Shown piece after piece: positions 5,945 through 6,175 of a stretch of 6,175 bases of DNA; position 1 is the stretch's first letter, and every line of letters starts with the position of its first letter. The notes below the pieces were generated by a model. The model saw only the letters and a program-made list of their open reading frames with translations, did no database searches and was not told where the DNA came from. The translations under genes were made by a program, and so were the position numbers. Source of the stretch: a bacterium (lineage in GTDB: Bacteria > Krumholzibacteriota > Krumholzibacteriia > LZORAL124-64-63); the NCBI GenBank assembly GCA_030635025.1, contig DAOVZQ010000163.1:1-6175 (forward strand), given 5' to 3'.

Positions 5945-6175
5945 GGCTGGCTCCTCCCGGTTCGACATGGCATTCCCAGCACTTGGGAGCGACGCCGACG
6001 TAGGTGTGGCATCGGTTGCAGAACGTTTCCCTGTCGAGGTGGCACTTCATGCATGTGTTCTGCAGACTCATGTCGAACTCGCGATGGTATTCTTTCGAGG
6101 TGTAGGTTCGCACGCCGTCGCGCACGACCGAATCGCGCCAGTCGCACCTGCAGCGGTGTTTTCACCCCGGCTTCG
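5931..6175 (-). CDS. dsrJ: DsrJ, triheme cytochrome c subunit of DsrMKJOP (partial; frame disrupted near right edge)
   Basis: The C-terminal part has three heme c sites in close succession: CMKCH, CNRCH and CWECH. They sit in the DsrJ context of MSLQNTCMKCH, YVGV and CWECHVEP. Three hemes plus the following dsrO and dsrP identify DsrJ, the periplasmic, N-terminally anchored cytochrome of DsrMKJOP, in which one heme has an unusual His/Cys ligation in characterised homologues. Upstream, the same frame reads DWRDSVVRDGVRTY, also typical of DsrJ, but it then meets an in-frame TGA at 6162-6164. The only start codon after that stop that comes before the hemes is a GTG at 6123-6125. It falls inside the conserved WRDSVVR segment and would give a 64-residue protein without an export signal. 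The gene therefore probably continues beyond the window in another frame, through a frameshift or sequencing error between about 6142 and 6165. The stop (TAG, 5931-5933) overlaps the dsrO start by 14 nt. Confidence 0.85.
5951..5958 (-). promoter_or_regulatory. Ribosome-binding site choosing the dsrO start
   Basis: GGGAGGAG on the minus strand, 6 nt before the ATG at 5942-5944 and inside the end of dsrJ. It supports this start over the in-frame ATG at 5966-5968. Confidence 0.8.

Overview
All supportable genes in this GC-rich window lie on the minus strand, so the window reads biologically from right to left. It is the 3' half of a dissimilatory sulfur metabolism (dsr) locus from a bacterium that either reduces sulfate/sulfite or oxidises sulfur. 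The sequence does not decide between these, because DsrJOP occurs in both. The taxon cannot be assigned from the window. The right edge cuts the dsr operon and the left edge cuts a membrane cytochrome b gene.

Layout, right to left. (1) 5931-6175: dsrJ, a triheme c-type cytochrome, truncated by the edge and with a disrupted reading frame near it. (2) 5174-5944: dsrO, a Tat-exported four-cluster ferredoxin, overlapping dsrJ by 14 bases. (3) 4006-5157: dsrP, an NrfD-type quinone-interacting membrane protein. (4) 3938-3985: a strong intrinsic terminator. (5) 2238-3923: a CoA-disulfide reductase / NADH-dependent persulfide reductase-like flavoprotein with a C-terminal rhodanese domain. (6) 435-2222: a three-part siroheme synthase made of precorrin-2 dehydrogenase/ferrochelatase, uroporphyrinogen III methyltransferase and a half-length HemD-like tail. 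(7) 357-434: an AT-richer intergenic gap with a weak promoter candidate. (8) 1-356: the N-terminus of a NarI-like cytochrome b subunit that does not resemble canonical DsrM.

How the parts fit together. DsrMKJOP is the transmembrane complex that exchanges electrons between the quinone pool or periplasm and the cytoplasmic DsrC trisulfide/thiol cycle. DsrM and DsrK would be expected beyond the right edge. The siroheme synthase would supply the prosthetic group of DsrAB sulfite reductase. The persulfide reductase-like flavoprotein would act on cytoplasmic persulfides or sulfane sulfur. The truncated NarI-like gene probably begins a second quinone-linked module of the Hdr/Tmc type.

The points most worth a second look are the terminator lying directly against the ribosome-binding site of the flavoprotein gene, the three-part siroheme synthase with only one HemD lobe, the in-frame stop in dsrJ, and the second NarI-like module beside the dsr genes. 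I see no mobile element, RNA gene or CRISPR array.
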